In this document: positions 24,224 through 33,919 of the stretch, piece after piece
Position numbering within the stretch: position 1 is the first letter of the stretch
Layout: each line of letters begins with the position of its first letter
NCBI GenBank assembly: GCA_016869215.1
Contig: VGEP01000042.1
Location: 1 to 36,028, forward strand
Source: Alphaproteobacteria bacterium
GTDB lineage: Bacteria > Pseudomonadota > Alphaproteobacteria > Rhizobiales > Xanthobacteraceae
Reading direction: 5' to 3'
Length of the DNA stretch: 36,028 nt
The notes under the pieces: generated by a model
What the model was told of the DNA's origin: nothing
Seen by the model: the letters and a program-made list of their open reading frames with translations, nothing else
Databases searched by the model: none
Made by a program: the position numbers and the translations under genes

Positions 24224-25135
24224 TCACCTCGGAGCCGCCGGCGCCGCCGGCGCGGGGGTCCCGGTCCTGCCGGACGGATTGACGAAGTAGCGGAAGAAAT
24301 CGGAATCCGGCTGCAGCACCATGCGGGTGGCGTTCTGGCCGAGCCCCGCCTCGTAGGCCTGCATGGAGCGGTAGAAGGAGAAGAAGTCGGGGTCCTTGTT
24401 GAACGCCTCCGCGAAGATGCGGTTGCGTTCGCCATCGCCCTCGCCGCGGGTCTGCTCGGCCTTGGATTGCGCCTCGGCGAGCAGGACGGTCACATCGCGG
24501 TCCGCCTTGGAACGAATTTCCTGCGACCGCTGGCTGCCCTGGGCGCGGAACTCGGCGGCCTCGCGCTGACGCTCGGTCTGCATCCGCTGATAGACCGCCT
24601 GGCTGTTCTGGTCCGGCAGGTCGGCGCGGCGGATGCGGACGTCCACGACGGTGATGCCGTAGACCTGCGCCTCCTTGTCGAGTTGATCGCGCACGCGCGA
24701 CATCAGCGTGCCGCGCTCGTCGCGCACCACGTTTGTCAGCGTCGCCTCGCCGAGCACGCGGCGCAGCGCCGAGTTCAGCAGGATCGACAGCTGCGAATTG
24801 GCGCCCGCGATCGTGTTGACGGTCTGGTAGAACCGCAACGGCTCCTGGATGCGGTAGCGCGCGAAGGCGTCGACCACCAGCCGCTTCTGGTCGGAGGCGA
24901 TGACTTCCTGCGCCGGGTTCTCCAGGTCGAGGATGCGCTTGTCGATCGGAATCACATTGTCGATCAGCGGCATCTTGAAGTGCAGTCCCGGCTCGGTCAC
25001 GACGCGGACCGGCTGGCCGAGGCGGACGACGAGCGCCTGCTGCGTCTGATAGACGGTGAACAGCGCGGAATAACCGAGCACCAGCGCAGCCAGGGCGAGG
25101 ATGAGGCCGATGCCTCCGAGGATGCCGAGCTTCAT
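24224..25135 (-). CDS. hflC: HflC, regulator of the FtsH protease
   Basis: 303 residues. One N-terminal membrane helix (ILGGIGLILALAALVLGYSAL), a SPFH/Band 7 domain (FTVYQTQQALVVRLGQPVR onward) and an extended helical C-terminal part ending in a Pro/Ala-rich tail. With HflK it forms a periplasmic-side complex modulating FtsH. Its ATG overlaps the hflK stop by four bases (ATGA). The segment RQREAAEFRAQGSQRSQEIR is a typical helix of this family. Confidence 0.97.
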   Translation of the reverse strand: MKLGILGGIGLILALAALVLGYSALFTVYQTQQALVVRLGQPVRVVTEPGLHFKMPLIDNVIPIDKRILDLENPAQEVIASDQKRLVVDAFARYRIQEPLRFYQTVNTIAGANSQLSILLNSALRRVLGEATLTNVVRDERGTLMSRVRDQLDKEAQVYGITVVDVRIRRADLPDQNSQAVYQRMQTERQREAAEFRAQGSQRSQEIRSKADRDVTVLLAEAQSKAEQTRGEGDGERNRIFAEAFNKDPDFFSFYRSMQAYEAGLGQNATRMVLQPDSDFFRYFVNPSGRTGTPAPAAPAAPR

Positions 25136-26271
25136 CGTGCGCCTCCCTGCGGACGCTGCGGCTGCTGCGGCCGCGCGAGTTCGTTAAGCGGCAGATAAGG
25201 CACGACGCCGCTTCCGGCTTTCGAATCCAGAAGGATCTTGTCGCTGCCGCCGAGCACCCGCTCCATGGTTTCGAGATACATGCGCTGCCGTGTGACGTCC
25301 GGCGCCTTGCGGTATTCGTCGTAAATTTTGAGGAACCGCGAGGTCTGGCCGACCGCTTCCGCAACGGTCTGCGACTTGTAGGCTTCTGCCGCCTGGAAAA
25401 TCTGCGCGGCGCGGCCGCGCGCTTCGGGCACCACCCGGTTCGCGTAGGTCTGGGCTTCGTTCTGCGCGCGCTCGAGGTCGGCGCGCGCCGCCTGCACGTC
25501 ACGGAAGGCGTCGATGACCTGTGCCGGGGGATCGACCTTCTGCATCTGCACCTGCACGATCAGGACGCCGGCGCTGTACTGGTCGAGCGTCTTCTGCATC
25601 AGATCCTGCACCGAAGCCTCGGTGGCCTGACGGGCCTGGGTCAGAACCGCCTGAATTTCGGAGCGGCCGATGACTTCGCGCATGGCGCTCTCGGCGACCG
25701 CCTTCACGGTCCCTTCCGGGTTCTGGATGTTGAACAGATAGGCCCCGACGCCGTCCGGCTTGATGCGCCACAGCACCGAGAAGTCGACGTCGACGATGTT
25801 CTCGTCGCCGGTGAGCATCAGGCTCTCTTCCGGCACGTCGCGCGTCGTCTGGCCGCGCCGCAGGTCGTCGACGATGCGCATGCCGACGTCGATCTTGCGG
25901 ACCTGGAGCGCGCGCGGCGTCAGCGCGGTCTCGATCGGATACGGCAGATGGTAGTTCAGGCCCGGCTGGACCTGACGCACTTCCTTGCCGAACCGCAGCA
26001 CCACGCCGATTTCGTCCGGCTCGACGCGGAAGAAGCCTGACACACCCCACAGCACGACCGCGCCGAGCGCGACGAGGGCGAAGCCGCGGCTGCCCATGCT
26101 GCCGCCGGGCAGGACGCTCTTGAGCTTGTCCTGGCTGCGGCGCAGCAACTCTTCGAGGTCGGGCGGCGTCGGGCCCGACGATTGCGGCCCGGAGCCCCAC
26201 GGGCCCCGCGGCCCGCCGCCTCCACCACCACCCGATCCCCAGGGCCCACCGCCCTGATTGCTCCACGGCAT
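25132..26271 (-). CDS. hflK: HflK, regulator of the FtsH protease
   Basis: 379 residues. A Gly/Pro-rich cytosolic N-terminus (MPWSNQGGGPWGSGGGG...) precedes one membrane helix (FALVALGAVVLWGVSGFF) and the SPFH/Band 7 domain (RVEPDEIGVVLRFGKEV onward). The helical region ARADLERAQNEAQTYANRV is followed by a Gln/Pro tail. ATG at 26271 has GGAGGA upstream. It is 145 bases after folA on the same strand, so it may be in one operon with thyA-folA or have its own promoter in that gap, where I saw no clear element. Confidence 0.97.
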   Translation of the reverse strand: MPWSNQGGGPWGSGGGGGGGPRGPWGSGPQSSGPTPPDLEELLRRSQDKLKSVLPGGSMGSRGFALVALGAVVLWGVSGFFRVEPDEIGVVLRFGKEVRQVQPGLNYHLPYPIETALTPRALQVRKIDVGMRIVDDLRRGQTTRDVPEESLMLTGDENIVDVDFSVLWRIKPDGVGAYLFNIQNPEGTVKAVAESAMREVIGRSEIQAVLTQARQATEASVQDLMQKTLDQYSAGVLIVQVQMQKVDPPAQVIDAFRDVQAARADLERAQNEAQTYANRVVPEARGRAAQIFQAAEAYKSQTVAEAVGQTSRFLKIYDEYRKAPDVTRQRMYLETMERVLGGSDKILLDSKAGSGVVPYLPLNELARPQQPQRPQGGAR

Positions 26272-26416
26272 GAAATTCCTCCTGGGCTGCCGGCGTTTGC
26301 GCCGACGGTCCGCGTTTGCTGGGCGAGGTTATAGGTGACCCGCCCCCGCCTTACAACGAAGACCGGAAACTCGGCGCAACGTGCTGTCCTGATTGACGAT
26401 TCCCGTTCGCTTTCAC

Positions 26417-26944
26417 TCAAGCACGTGCGTAGCTAACAAACGCGAAGCCGGTTTCATCCTGCGGCCCCGGCGGATGTTCGCTTCGCTCCACCGGCCGCCA
26501 TCGCTCCGGATCGATCGCGGGAAAGTGCGTGTCGCCGTCCGGCCGCGAATGCACATGGGTAATCTCCAGGCGTTCGGCAAGCGGCATGCACTGCGCGAAA
26601 ATGTCCGTGCCGCCGATCACCGCGATTTCGCCGGCGCCACGGCGGAGCGCGTCGCCGCGCGCGACCGCGAGCGCAGCGTCGAGCGTGGCCGCGACCAGAG
26701 CGCCCGGCACCGCGAACCCGGCGTTGCGGCTGACCACGATGTTGGTCCTCCCCGGCAACGGCTTGCCGATAGACAGGTACGTCTTGCGGCCCATCACCAC
26801 CGGCTTGCCCATGGTCAGCGCCTTGAAGCGCTTGAGGTCGGACGACAGCCGCCAGGGCATGGCGTTATCGCGGCCGATCACGCCGTTGTCGGCGACGGCG
26901 GCGATGAGGACGATGGCGATGCGCGGCGTTGCGGCAGCGCTCAC
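26417..26944 (-). CDS. folA: Dihydrofolate reductase
   Basis: 175 residues. Reduces dihydrofolate, made by ThyA, back to tetrahydrofolate with NADPH. Landmarks: [21 protein letters not shown] (about 11-31, shown as the substrate strand and Met20-type loop), D36 in [31 protein letters not shown], and [12 protein letters not shown] for the NADPH diphosphate. The start is GTG at 26944, overlapping thyA's stop by four bases (GTGA); the open frame further upstream is a shadow inside thyA. Confidence 0.95.
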   Translation of the reverse strand: MSAAATPRIAIVLIAAVADNGVIGRDNAMPWRLSSDLKRFKALTMGKPVVMGRKTYLSIGKPLPGRTNIVVSRNAGFAVPGALVAATLDAALAVARGDALRRGAGEIAVIGGTDIFAQCMPLAERLEITHVHSRPDGDTHFPAIDPERWRPVERSEHPPGPQDETGFAFVSYARA

Positions 26945-27735
26945 ACCGCCACCTCGGCCTTGATGTGCGGATGGGCGTCGTAGCCTTCGAGCGCGAAGTC
27001 CTCGTAGCGGAAGGCGAAGATGTCCTTCACGTCCGGATTGAGCTTCATCGCCGGCAGCGCCTTGGGCGCGCGCGACAATTGAAGGTGCGCCTGCTCGATG
27101 TGGTTGAGATAGAGGTGCGCGTCGCCGAAGGTGTGGACGAACTCGCCGGGCTTCAGCCCCGTCACCTGCGCCATCATCAGGGTGAGCAGCGCGTAAGAGG
27201 CGATGTTGAACGGCACGCCAAGGAAGATGTCGGCGGAACGCTGATAAAGCTGGCACGACAGCCGCCCGTTCGCGACGTAGAACTGGAACAGGCAGTGGCA
27301 TGGCGGCAGCGCCATCTTGTCGACGTCGGCGGGATTCCAGGCGGTCACGATCAGGCGCCGGGAATCCGGGTTGCGCCGGATCATGGCGACCACGTTGGCG
27401 ATCTGGTCGATGGTCTTGCCGTCCGCCGCGGGCCACGAGCGCCACTGGCGGCCATAGACCGGACCGAGGTCGCCGTTTTCGTCCGCCCACTCGTCCCAGA
27501 TGCGCACGCCGTTGTCGTTGAGGTATTTGACGTTGGTATCGCCGGCCAGGAACCATAGAAGCTCGTGCACGATCGACTTGACGTGCAACTTCTTGGTGGT
27601 GGTCAGCGGGAAACCCGCGCCAAGATCGAACCGCATCTGATGGCCGAACACCGAAATCGTGCCGGTGCCGGTGCGGTCGCGCTTTTCGACGCCGTTGGCC
27701 AGCACGCGTTCCATCAGCTCGAGATATTGGTGCAT
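26941..27735 (-). CDS. thyA: Thymidylate synthase
   Basis: 264 residues, the same length as the E. coli enzyme. Methylates dUMP with methylene-tetrahydrofolate. Phosphate-binding [16 protein letters not shown] is near the N-terminus, the catalytic cysteine is C146 in [12 protein letters not shown], and the conserved [20 protein letters not shown] follows. Start ATG at 27735 gives the standard [12 protein letters not shown]. Its frame is open upstream to 28101, but that part overlaps a gene on the other strand. Coupled to folA by a four-base overlap. The 189-base divergent gap to the next gene has a GCCCCATGGGGC palindrome (27831-27842). Confidence 0.97.
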   Translation of the reverse strand: MHQYLELMERVLANGVEKRDRTGTGTISVFGHQMRFDLGAGFPLTTTKKLHVKSIVHELLWFLAGDTNVKYLNDNGVRIWDEWADENGDLGPVYGRQWRSWPAADGKTIDQIANVVAMIRRNPDSRRLIVTAWNPADVDKMALPPCHCLFQFYVANGRLSCQLYQRSADIFLGVPFNIASYALLTLMMAQVTGLKPGEFVHTFGDAHLYLNHIEQAHLQLSRAPKALPAMKLNPDVKDIFAFRYEDFALEGYDAHPHIKAEVAV

Positions 27736-27924
27736 CGCTCGGCCATCGTCCGGTTCGAGCCGGGGCTCAGGGCCCGACTCGGGGCCGGGAATTCTATCCC
27801 GTCCCACCCGTCCATATAAGCGCGCCGGGCGCCCCATGGGGCCGCGAGCCGCATTGCGGCAGACGCTGTCCACGTTATCCTGCGCCCGACCGCGGGCGGA
27901 TCGCCTGCAAGGGAGGGAATGCCG

Positions 27925-28890
27925 ATGCGTTTTCTGGCTGCAATCGCAACCGCCACGATGACCTTGGCGGCCACTCAGGCCTGGTCGCAGGACTATCCGG
28001 CCAAGCCGATCCGGATCCTGGTGCCGTTCGCGCCCGGCGGGTTCGTCGACACCGCGGCCCGCATCGTCGGCCAGAAGCTCGGCGAACGCTGGGGCCAGCA
28101 AGTCATCGTCGAGAACCGGCCCGGCGGCAACGGCTTCATCGCGGTGCTGGCGGCGGCCAAGGCGCCGGCCGACGGCTACACGTTACTGATGGCGCACACC
28201 GGCGAATTCGTCGTCAATCCGGCGGTGTTCCCCAACGCGCCCTACGACTTCGAGCGCGACTTCCGGCCGATCACGCTGATCAACGATGCCCCGATCGCAT
28301 GGGTCGTCAACAACAACGCGCCCTACAAGACCATGCAGGACCTGCTGGCCGCGGCCAAGGCCACGCCGAACAAGATCGGCGCGTCCTCGCCCGGCAACGG
28401 TTCGATCAACCACCTGGTCATGGAATGGATGGGGCTCACGCACGGCTCCAAGTTCCTGCACGTGCCCTACAAGGGCGGTGCGCCGGCGATGGCCGCCACC
28501 GCCGGCGGCGAAGTGCCCGCGGGCATCGCAGCCCTGTCGTCGGCGATGCCGCACATGCAGTCGGGCCGCGTGCGCGCGCTTGCCCTCACCACCGCGGAGC
28601 GGACGCCGGCGTTCAAGGACATCCCGACGCTGAAGGAACTCGGCGTGAAGGAGGTCGAGGCGTCGATCTGGGTCGGGCTGTTCGCGCCCAAGAACGTGCC
28701 GCAGCCGATTGCCGACAAGATCTACGGCGAGGTCGCCAAGATTCTCGAACTGCCCGACGTCAAGGCGCGCTTCGCGGCCGGCGGCGGCGTCACCGGCGGC
28801 ATGAAGCCCGCCGAGTTCACCGCCAAGATCAAGCGCGAATCCACCAGCGCCAAGAAGGTCGTGGTCGAGGCCAAGATCAAGGCGGAATGA
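27925..28890 (+). CDS. Bug/TctC-family substrate-binding protein
   Basis: 321 residues. Signal peptide [20 protein letters not shown] is cut before [18 protein letters not shown], the typical Bug N-terminus. Later family blocks are [22 protein letters not shown] and [12 protein letters not shown]. Bug proteins deliver carboxylates and related compounds to TTT permeases; ligand unknown. The second ATG at 27925 is used because GGGAGG is well spaced from it and too near the ATG at 27919. It heads the transcription unit with tctB and tctA, separated from them by a hairpin and T-run. Confidence 0.95.
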   Translation: MRFLAAIATATMTLAATQAWSQDYPAKPIRILVPFAPGGFVDTAARIVGQKLGERWGQQVIVENRPGGNGFIAVLAAAKAPADGYTLLMAHTGEFVVNPAVFPNAPYDFERDFRPITLINDAPIAWVVNNNAPYKTMQDLLAAAKATPNKIGASSPGNGSINHLVMEWMGLTHGSKFLHVPYKGGAPAMAATAGGEVPAGIAALSSAMPHMQSGRVRALALTTAERTPAFKDIPTLKELGVKEVEASIWVGLFAPKNVPQPIADKIYGEVAKILELPDVKARFAAGGGVTGGMKPAEFTAKIKRESTSAKKVVVEAKIKAE

Positions 28891-28919
28891 CATTCGCCGG
28901 GTTTTGACGGCGCTGTAGG

Positions 28920-28960
28920 GCCGCCCCGCCCCCGGGCCGGGCGGCTTTGCACTTTTTTTT
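28920..28960 (+). terminator. Terminator or attenuator between the binding protein and tctB
   Basis: GCCGCCC (28920-28926) and GGGCGGC (28939-28945) form a stem, and T8 occurs at 28953-28960 after seven bases. The distance from stem to T-run is longer than usual, so termination may be partial, favouring more binding protein than permease. Confidence 0.55.
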
Positions 28961-28980
28961 CGGACGGGCGGGGGCTCGGC

Positions 28981-29427
28981 TTGCGGATACGATCTCAAAG
29001 CAATTTCTGGTGCGGGCTGCTGTTCGCCGCGCTCGGCGTCACGGTCATGATCCTGGCGCGCGACTACCGGATCGGTTCGGCCGCGCGCATGGGGCCGGGT
29101 TATTTCCCGATGCTGCTCGGCGCGCTGCTGGCGCTGCTCGGCCTGACGCTGACGGTGCCGGCGCTGTTTCGCGACGGCCCGGCGTTTCCCCGGCTTCACC
29201 TGCGGCCGCTGGCGTTCGTTCTACTGGGCATCGCGGCGTTCGGCGTGACACTGGAATACCTGGGCTTCGTGCTCGCGGTCGCGGCGCTGGTCGTGATCGG
29301 GGGCCTCGCCGATCCGGACCTGCGGCCGGTCGAGATCGCGGGCGTCGCGCTGTTCATGGCGGTGTTCTCGGTCGGCGTCTTCGCGGTCCTGCTCGGCATG
29401 CCGCTGACGCTCTGGCCGGCGCTGTAG
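28981..29427 (+). CDS. tctB: TTT small membrane subunit
   Basis: 148 residues with four membrane helices (FWCGLLFAALGVTVMILA, YFPMLLGALLALLGLTLTVP, FVLLGIAAFGVTLEYLGFVL, ALFMAVFSVGVFAVLLGMPL). Segment GSAARMGPGYFPMLLG is a TctB hallmark. Part of the tripartite tricarboxylate transporter, placed between the Bug protein and TctA. Start is TTG at 28981; a Gly-rich purine stretch precedes it. A longer overlapping frame in this stretch is a shadow. Confidence 0.9.
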   Translation: MRIRSQSNFWCGLLFAALGVTVMILARDYRIGSAARMGPGYFPMLLGALLALLGLTLTVPALFRDGPAFPRLHLRPLAFVLLGIAAFGVTLEYLGFVLAVAALVVIGGLADPDLRPVEIAGVALFMAVFSVGVFAVLLGMPLTLWPAL

Positions 29428-29437
29428 GGCGGCGGCG

Positions 29438-30940
29438 ATGGAAATCCTGTCGAATCTCGCGATCGGCTTCGGCGTCGCGGTCACGCTCAAGAACCTCGCC
29501 TACTGCTTCCTCGGCGTTTTCCTCGGCACGCTGATCGGCGTGCTGCCCGGCATCGGGCCGGTCGCAACGGTAGCGATGCTGCTGCCGCTGACCTTCGCGC
29601 TCGACCCGGCCACGGCGATGATCATGCTCGCCGGCATCTATTACGGCGCGCAGTACGGCGGCTCGACCACGGCAATCCTGGTCAACATCCCCGGCGAGTC
29701 TTCGGCGGTGGTGACCACCCTCGACGGCTATCAGATGGCGCGCCAGGGCCGCGCCGGACCGGCGCTCGGCATCGCGGCCATCGGATCGTTCGTCGCAGGC
29801 ACGATCGCGACGCTGGTGGTCGCGCTGTTTTCGCCGCCGCTGGCCGAGATCGCGCTCAAGTTCCAACCCGCCGACTATTTTTCGCTGATGGTGTTCGGCC
29901 TGATCGGCGCGGTGGTTCTGGCGCGCGGGTCGCTGCGCAAGGCCATCGCCATGGTGGTGATCGGCCTCCTGCTCGGCCTCGTCGGCACCGACGTCAATTC
30001 CGGCGTCATGCGCTTCACCTTCGGCATTCCGGCGCTCACCGAGGGCATCAGCTTCGTTGCGCTGGCGATGGGCATGTTCGGAATCGCCGAGGTCGTCTAC
30101 AACCTCGAACAGCGCGGCGCGAGCCGGCAGGTGTTCGGCTCGCGGCTCGGCAGCGTGCTGCCAAGCCGCGCCGACCTCGCCCAGAGCGCGCCGGCGATCG
30201 CGCGCGGCACCCTGCTCGGCTCGGTGCTCGGCATCCTGCCCGGCGGCGGCGCGCTGTTGTCGTCGTTCGCGGCCTACACCATCGAAAAGAAGGTGGCGCG
30301 CCCGCCGCGCAATTTCGGCGACGGCGACATCCGCGGCGTGGCCGCTCCGGAATCGGCCAACAACGCCGGCGCGCAGACGTCGTTCATTCCAATGCTGACC
30401 TTGGGCGTGCCGTCGAATCCGACCATGGCGCTGATGATCGGCGCGCTGATGATCCAGGGCATTCAGCCGGGCCCGCAAGTGATGAGCCAGCGGCCCGAGC
30501 TGTTCTGGGGCGTGGTCGCCTCGATGTGGATCGGCAACCTGTTCCTGCTGGCGCTCAACCTGCCGATGGTGGGGCTCTGGGTGCGGCTGCTGGCGGTGCC
30601 CTACCGCATGCTGTTCCCGGCCATCCTGGTGTTCTGCTGCATCGGCGTGTTCACCATCAACAACAACGTCTTCGATCTGTTTCAGCTCGTGGTGTTCGCG
30701 GGCATCGGCTACGTGCTGCTCAAGCTCGGCTGCGAGCCCGCGCCGCTGGTGCTGGGCCTGGTGCTCGGACCGATGATGGAGGAGTACCTGCGCCGCGCCC
30801 TGTTGATTTCGCTCGGCGACCCGACGGTGCTGGTCACGAGCCCGATCAGCGCGGTGTTTTTGCTGGCCGCGGTCCTGCTGCTGGCGTCGATCGCCATTCC
30901 GACGATCCGCGCCAAGCGCGAGGAGGCGATGAAGGAATAG
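29438..30940 (+). CDS. tctA: TTT large permease subunit
   Basis: 500 residues, about 11-12 membrane helices. Hallmark segments: [39 protein letters not shown] followed by [23 protein letters not shown], and [19 protein letters not shown]. It is the transport channel of the tripartite tricarboxylate system, driven by ion gradient. The gene starts ten bases after tctB, so they are cotranscribed. It shares length and motif order with the second TctA in this window. It reads toward the YHS gene on the opposite strand. Confidence 0.96.
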   Translation: MEILSNLAIGFGVAVTLKNLAYCFLGVFLGTLIGVLPGIGPVATVAMLLPLTFALDPATAMIMLAGIYYGAQYGGSTTAILVNIPGESSAVVTTLDGYQMARQGRAGPALGIAAIGSFVAGTIATLVVALFSPPLAEIALKFQPADYFSLMVFGLIGAVVLARGSLRKAIAMVVIGLLLGLVGTDVNSGVMRFTFGIPALTEGISFVALAMGMFGIAEVVYNLEQRGASRQVFGSRLGSVLPSRADLAQSAPAIARGTLLGSVLGILPGGGALLSSFAAYTIEKKVARPPRNFGDGDIRGVAAPESANNAGAQTSFIPMLTLGVPSNPTMALMIGALMIQGIQPGPQVMSQRPELFWGVVASMWIGNLFLLALNLPMVGLWVRLLAVPYRMLFPAILVFCCIGVFTINNNVFDLFQLVVFAGIGYVLLKLGCEPAPLVLGLVLGPMMEEYLRRALLISLGDPTVLVTSPISAVFLLAAVLLLASIAIPTIRAKREEAMKE

Positions 30941-30973
30941 GCCGGCGGCAGCGGCGCGAGGCCGCGGCGCCGC

Positions 30974-31456
30974 TCACTTGCCGAGAACCTTGGGCCAGTT
31001 GCGGTCGGCCTTGGCGACGTGACCGGGAACGTCTTTCTCCCAGTCGGTCTGAACCTTGGCGTTGTAGTTCAGATAAAGTCTGCCGCCGACGATCTTCCAG
31101 TGCCGCGGATCGCCCTTGGCAGTGTAGCCCTGCGACACGGCCCAGGCGCAATAGCCGCCGTACTGCGGCGCGTAGTTCTCCGGATTGGCCTTGAAGGCGT
31201 CGCGGTTCCTGGCGTTGGCGAAGCGCCAGCTCACGCCCTTCCAGGTGTGGCTGAACTCGCGCTTGCCCTCGACCGGCTTGCCATCCGTGAAATAGGCGAC
31301 CGGGTCGTAACCTCCGACCGCCGTCGACGACAGGATGCCGGTGTAGATTTCCGGCGAACGCGCCAGCGCCGGACCCGCGGTCCAAGCGGACGCAGTCCAG
31401 GCGAACGCGGTCCAGGCCAGCGCCAGTGCGAATGCGGCGGTGCTTGACGGCTTCAT
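30974..31456 (-). CDS. Exported YHS-domain protein
   Basis: 160 residues. Signal peptide (MKPSSTAAFALALAWT..., about 32 residues) built partly of a five-residue repeat AxAWT. The mature part begins SPEIYTGILSSTAVGGYDPVAYFTDG..., a YHS-type module with RDAFKANPENYAPQYGGYCAWAVSQG (cysteine in GGYCAWA), and ends WEKDVPGHVAKADRNWPKV. YHS modules in this context are thought to bind metal or haem; function unknown. It lies between two convergent TTT modules. Start 31456 is chosen over an upstream in-frame start because it yields the signal peptide. Confidence 0.88.
   Translation of the reverse strand: MKPSSTAAFALALAWTAFAWTASAWTAGPALARSPEIYTGILSSTAVGGYDPVAYFTDGKPVEGKREFSHTWKGVSWRFANARNRDAFKANPENYAPQYGGYCAWAVSQGYTAKGDPRHWKIVGGRLYLNYNAKVQTDWEKDVPGHVAKADRNWPKVLGK
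31380..31424. repeat. Three tandem 15-base units inside a signal peptide
   Basis: Units GTCCAAGCGGACGCA, GTCCAGGCGAACGCG and GTCCAGGCCAGCGCC encode AxAWT repeats on the minus strand. Such in-frame tandem units can change copy number by slippage. Confidence 0.7.
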
Positions 31457-31571
31457 GGTCGGGCTCCGGCTATCGAATGCCGGGCAACTTCGCGTCCCGC
31501 GCCGCCGGCGTCCAATCAAACGCCCTCACGCGCTGTCACGAAAGCGCGACCGGCAGGTGCCGGAAAAGACA

Positions 31572-31604
31572 AGGCCCGGAAGGACGGACTGTCCTTCCGG
31601 GCCT
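31572..31604 (-). terminator. Strong terminator of the second tctA
   Basis: Perfect 14-base arms AGGCCCGGAAGGAC and GTCCTTCCGGGCCT around GGACT. On the minus strand TGTCTTTTCC follows. On the plus strand CCGATTTTCG follows, so it may act in both directions. Confidence 0.85.
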
Positions 31605-31636
31605 CCGATTTTCGTACGGCCGAAGCGGCCGGCCGG

Positions 31637-33139
31637 TTACTCCGTGAAGACCTCTTCGCGCTTGCCGCGGATCTGCGGCAGGATCGCCAGCGTCAGCATG
31701 ATCGCGGAGATCGCGAGCAGCGTGGCCGAGATCGGCCGGGTGAGGAATACCGTGGCGTCGCCGCGGGCGATCAGCATGGCGCGCCGGAGGTTCTCCTCCA
31801 TCAGCGGGCCGAGCACGAAGCCCAGAATCATCGGCGCCGGCTCGAAATCGTGCTTGGCGAGCCAGTATCCGACGATCGCGTAGATCGCGGTGAGGAAGAC
31901 GTCGAACGGCGCGTTGTTCACCGAGTAGATGCCGATGCAGCAGAAGATCGTGATCATCGGGAACAGGTGGCGGTACGGCACGCGCAGCAGGCGCACCCAC
32001 ACGCCGACCATCGGCAGGTTGATGACGATCAGCATCGCGTTGCCGATCCACATCGAGGCGATCATGCCCCAGAACAGCTCCGGCTGCTTGGTCATGACCT
32101 GCGGGCCGGGCACGATGCCGTGAATGGTCATCGCGCCGACCATCAGCGCCATCACCGGGTTCGGCGGAATGCCAAGCGTAAGCAGCGGAATGAACGAGGT
32201 CTGGGCCGCGGCGTTGTTGGCGCTCTCGGGCGCCGCCACGCCTTGGATCGAACCGCGGCCGAACTGCTCCGGATGCTTGCTGATGCGCTTCTCGAATGTA
32301 TAGGCGGCGAACGACGCGATGATCGCGCCGCCGCCCGGCAGAATGCCCAGACACGAGCCGACAATGGTGCCGCGGCCGATCGCGCCGGCCGAGTCCTTCA
32401 GATCCTTGAGCGTCGGCATCAGGCCGCTGATCTTGGTATCGAGGATATCGCGGCTCATCTTCATTTCAAGATTCCGCAGAATCTCGCCGAATCCGAACAT
32501 GCCCATGCCGACGACGACGAAGCCGATGCCGTCGGACAGTTCAGGCACGCCCCAGGTCATGCGCTCGGCGCCGGTCTCGAGATCGGAACCGATCATCGAG
32601 GTCAGCAGGCCCGCCAGGATCATGGTCAGCGCCTTGAGAATCGAGCCGCGCGCCAGCACGACGGCGAAGATCAGACCGAGGCACATCAGCGAGAAGTATT
32701 CGGCGGGGCCGAACAGCAGCGCGGCGGCGGTCAGCGGCGCGCCGAGCGCGGCCACCAGCACCGTGGCGCAGCAGCCCGCGAAGAACGAGCCGATCGCGGA
32801 AATGGCGAGCGCCGGGCCCGCGCGGCCCTGCTTCGCCATCTGGTGACCGTCGAGACACGTCACCACCGACGATGACTCGCCTGGTATGTTCACCAGGATC
32901 GAGGTGGTCGAGCCGCCGTACTGCGCACCGTAATAGATGCCGGCGAGCATGATCAGCGCGCCGACCGGCGGCAGGCCGAAGGTGATCGGCAGCAGCATGG
33001 CGATGGTGGCGAGCGAGCCGATGCCCGGCAGCACGCCAATGAGCGTGCCGACCAGCGCACCGATCAGCGCCAGCATGATGTTGGTCGGGGTCGCGGCGAC
33101 GCTGAAGCCGAGCCAGAGATTCGATACGAGATCAAACAT
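31637..33139 (-). CDS. tctA: TTT large permease subunit, second copy
   Basis: 500 residues with the same motifs as the first: [59 protein letters not shown], and [19 protein letters not shown]. It encodes the membrane channel of a second tripartite tricarboxylate transporter. It follows the tctB-type gene by 16 bases. No binding protein gene is adjacent, so its Bug partner is encoded elsewhere or shared. It ends at a strong terminator. Confidence 0.96.
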   Translation of the reverse strand: MFDLVSNLWLGFSVAATPTNIMLALIGALVGTLIGVLPGIGSLATIAMLLPITFGLPPVGALIMLAGIYYGAQYGGSTTSILVNIPGESSSVVTCLDGHQMAKQGRAGPALAISAIGSFFAGCCATVLVAALGAPLTAAALLFGPAEYFSLMCLGLIFAVVLARGSILKALTMILAGLLTSMIGSDLETGAERMTWGVPELSDGIGFVVVGMGMFGFGEILRNLEMKMSRDILDTKISGLMPTLKDLKDSAGAIGRGTIVGSCLGILPGGGAIIASFAAYTFEKRISKHPEQFGRGSIQGVAAPESANNAAAQTSFIPLLTLGIPPNPVMALMVGAMTIHGIVPGPQVMTKQPELFWGMIASMWIGNAMLIVINLPMVGVWVRLLRVPYRHLFPMITIFCCIGIYSVNNAPFDVFLTAIYAIVGYWLAKHDFEPAPMILGFVLGPLMEENLRRAMLIARGDATVFLTRPISATLLAISAIMLTLAILPQIRGKREEVFTE

Positions 33140-33155
33140 GGGTCGTCCTCGCCTC

Positions 33156-33806
33156 TCAGAAGAACCGCGGCCAGAGCTGGAACGGCAAGTTCAGCCCGTA
33201 GGGGAACAGGAATGTGCAGAACGCCGTCAGAATGGCTGCCCAGATCACGGTTTCGCGCCATTTGATGTCGGTCGTCGCCGCCGCGCAGATGATGGTGGTG
33301 GAGAACGTCGCGATGACGAGCCCCAGCGGCCGGATCGAAGCCGCAAACGCCAGGATCGCTCCGAGGATGAAAATGATGGCGCGAAGATTGTATCCCGTAA
33401 TCTTCGGGCCGGTGGTCAACAGGCCGCCGACAACCACGCCGATGGACAGGATCGTCAGCGAGAGCGCGAACAGCCGCGGCGCCGTGCCCGGACCGAACGC
33501 AAAGCCGCGCATACCGGGCAGGTCGTTGGACGCGACGAACGCCGTCAGCGACAGCAGGATCAGACCCATGCCGCCGTAGAAGTCCTGCTGGTTCTTGACC
33601 GGCAGCAGGCTGAACGCCACCGCGAGGCTCAGCGCGCCGAAGACGATGATGGAGCCTCGAACGACCAACGGCACTGGCGTGTTCGGCAGAAACGAGGTTG
33701 CAAACAATATCACCGCCAAAACGGCAAGTGTCAGTCCGCCGTAAAAGTCATAGCGAGGGTACACTTGGGGCGAATTCGTCGTTCCCCCCGACGCTACGTC
33801 AGACAT
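33156..33806 (-). CDS. tctB: TTT small membrane subunit, second copy
   Basis: 216 residues, longer than the first TctB because of a hydrophilic N-terminus and a duplicated-looking front half. About five to six helices: YGGLTLAVLAVILFATSFLP, GSIIVFGALSLAVAFSLLP, GLILLSLTAFVA, LFALSLTILSIGVVVGGLL, AIIFILGAILAFAAS, and VIWAAILTAFCTFLFPYGL. The FAFGPGTAPRLFALSL block corresponds to the TctB GPGYFP motif. First gene of the unit with tctA. Start 33806 follows GGGGAGC; I saw no promoter element. Confidence 0.88.
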   Translation of the reverse strand: MSDVASGGTTNSPQVYPRYDFYGGLTLAVLAVILFATSFLPNTPVPLVVRGSIIVFGALSLAVAFSLLPVKNQQDFYGGMGLILLSLTAFVASNDLPGMRGFAFGPGTAPRLFALSLTILSIGVVVGGLLTTGPKITGYNLRAIIFILGAILAFAASIRPLGLVIATFSTTIICAAATTDIKWRETVIWAAILTAFCTFLFPYGLNLPFQLWPRFF

Positions 33807-33919
33807 GAAGGCGCTCCCCTCTAACCTTTTTCACACATCCCTCTTCTAGCAGACAGGTTTCCGCCACAAAAAGCAACCACGTCATATTTCATCCCGCGGA
33901 CCGAATTTTACCCGGCGGA

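Noticed and set aside
28947-29534. 195-codon plus-strand frame overlapping tctB
   Set aside because: Arg/Ala/Gly-rich shadow; the tctB frame has clear helices and a family motif.
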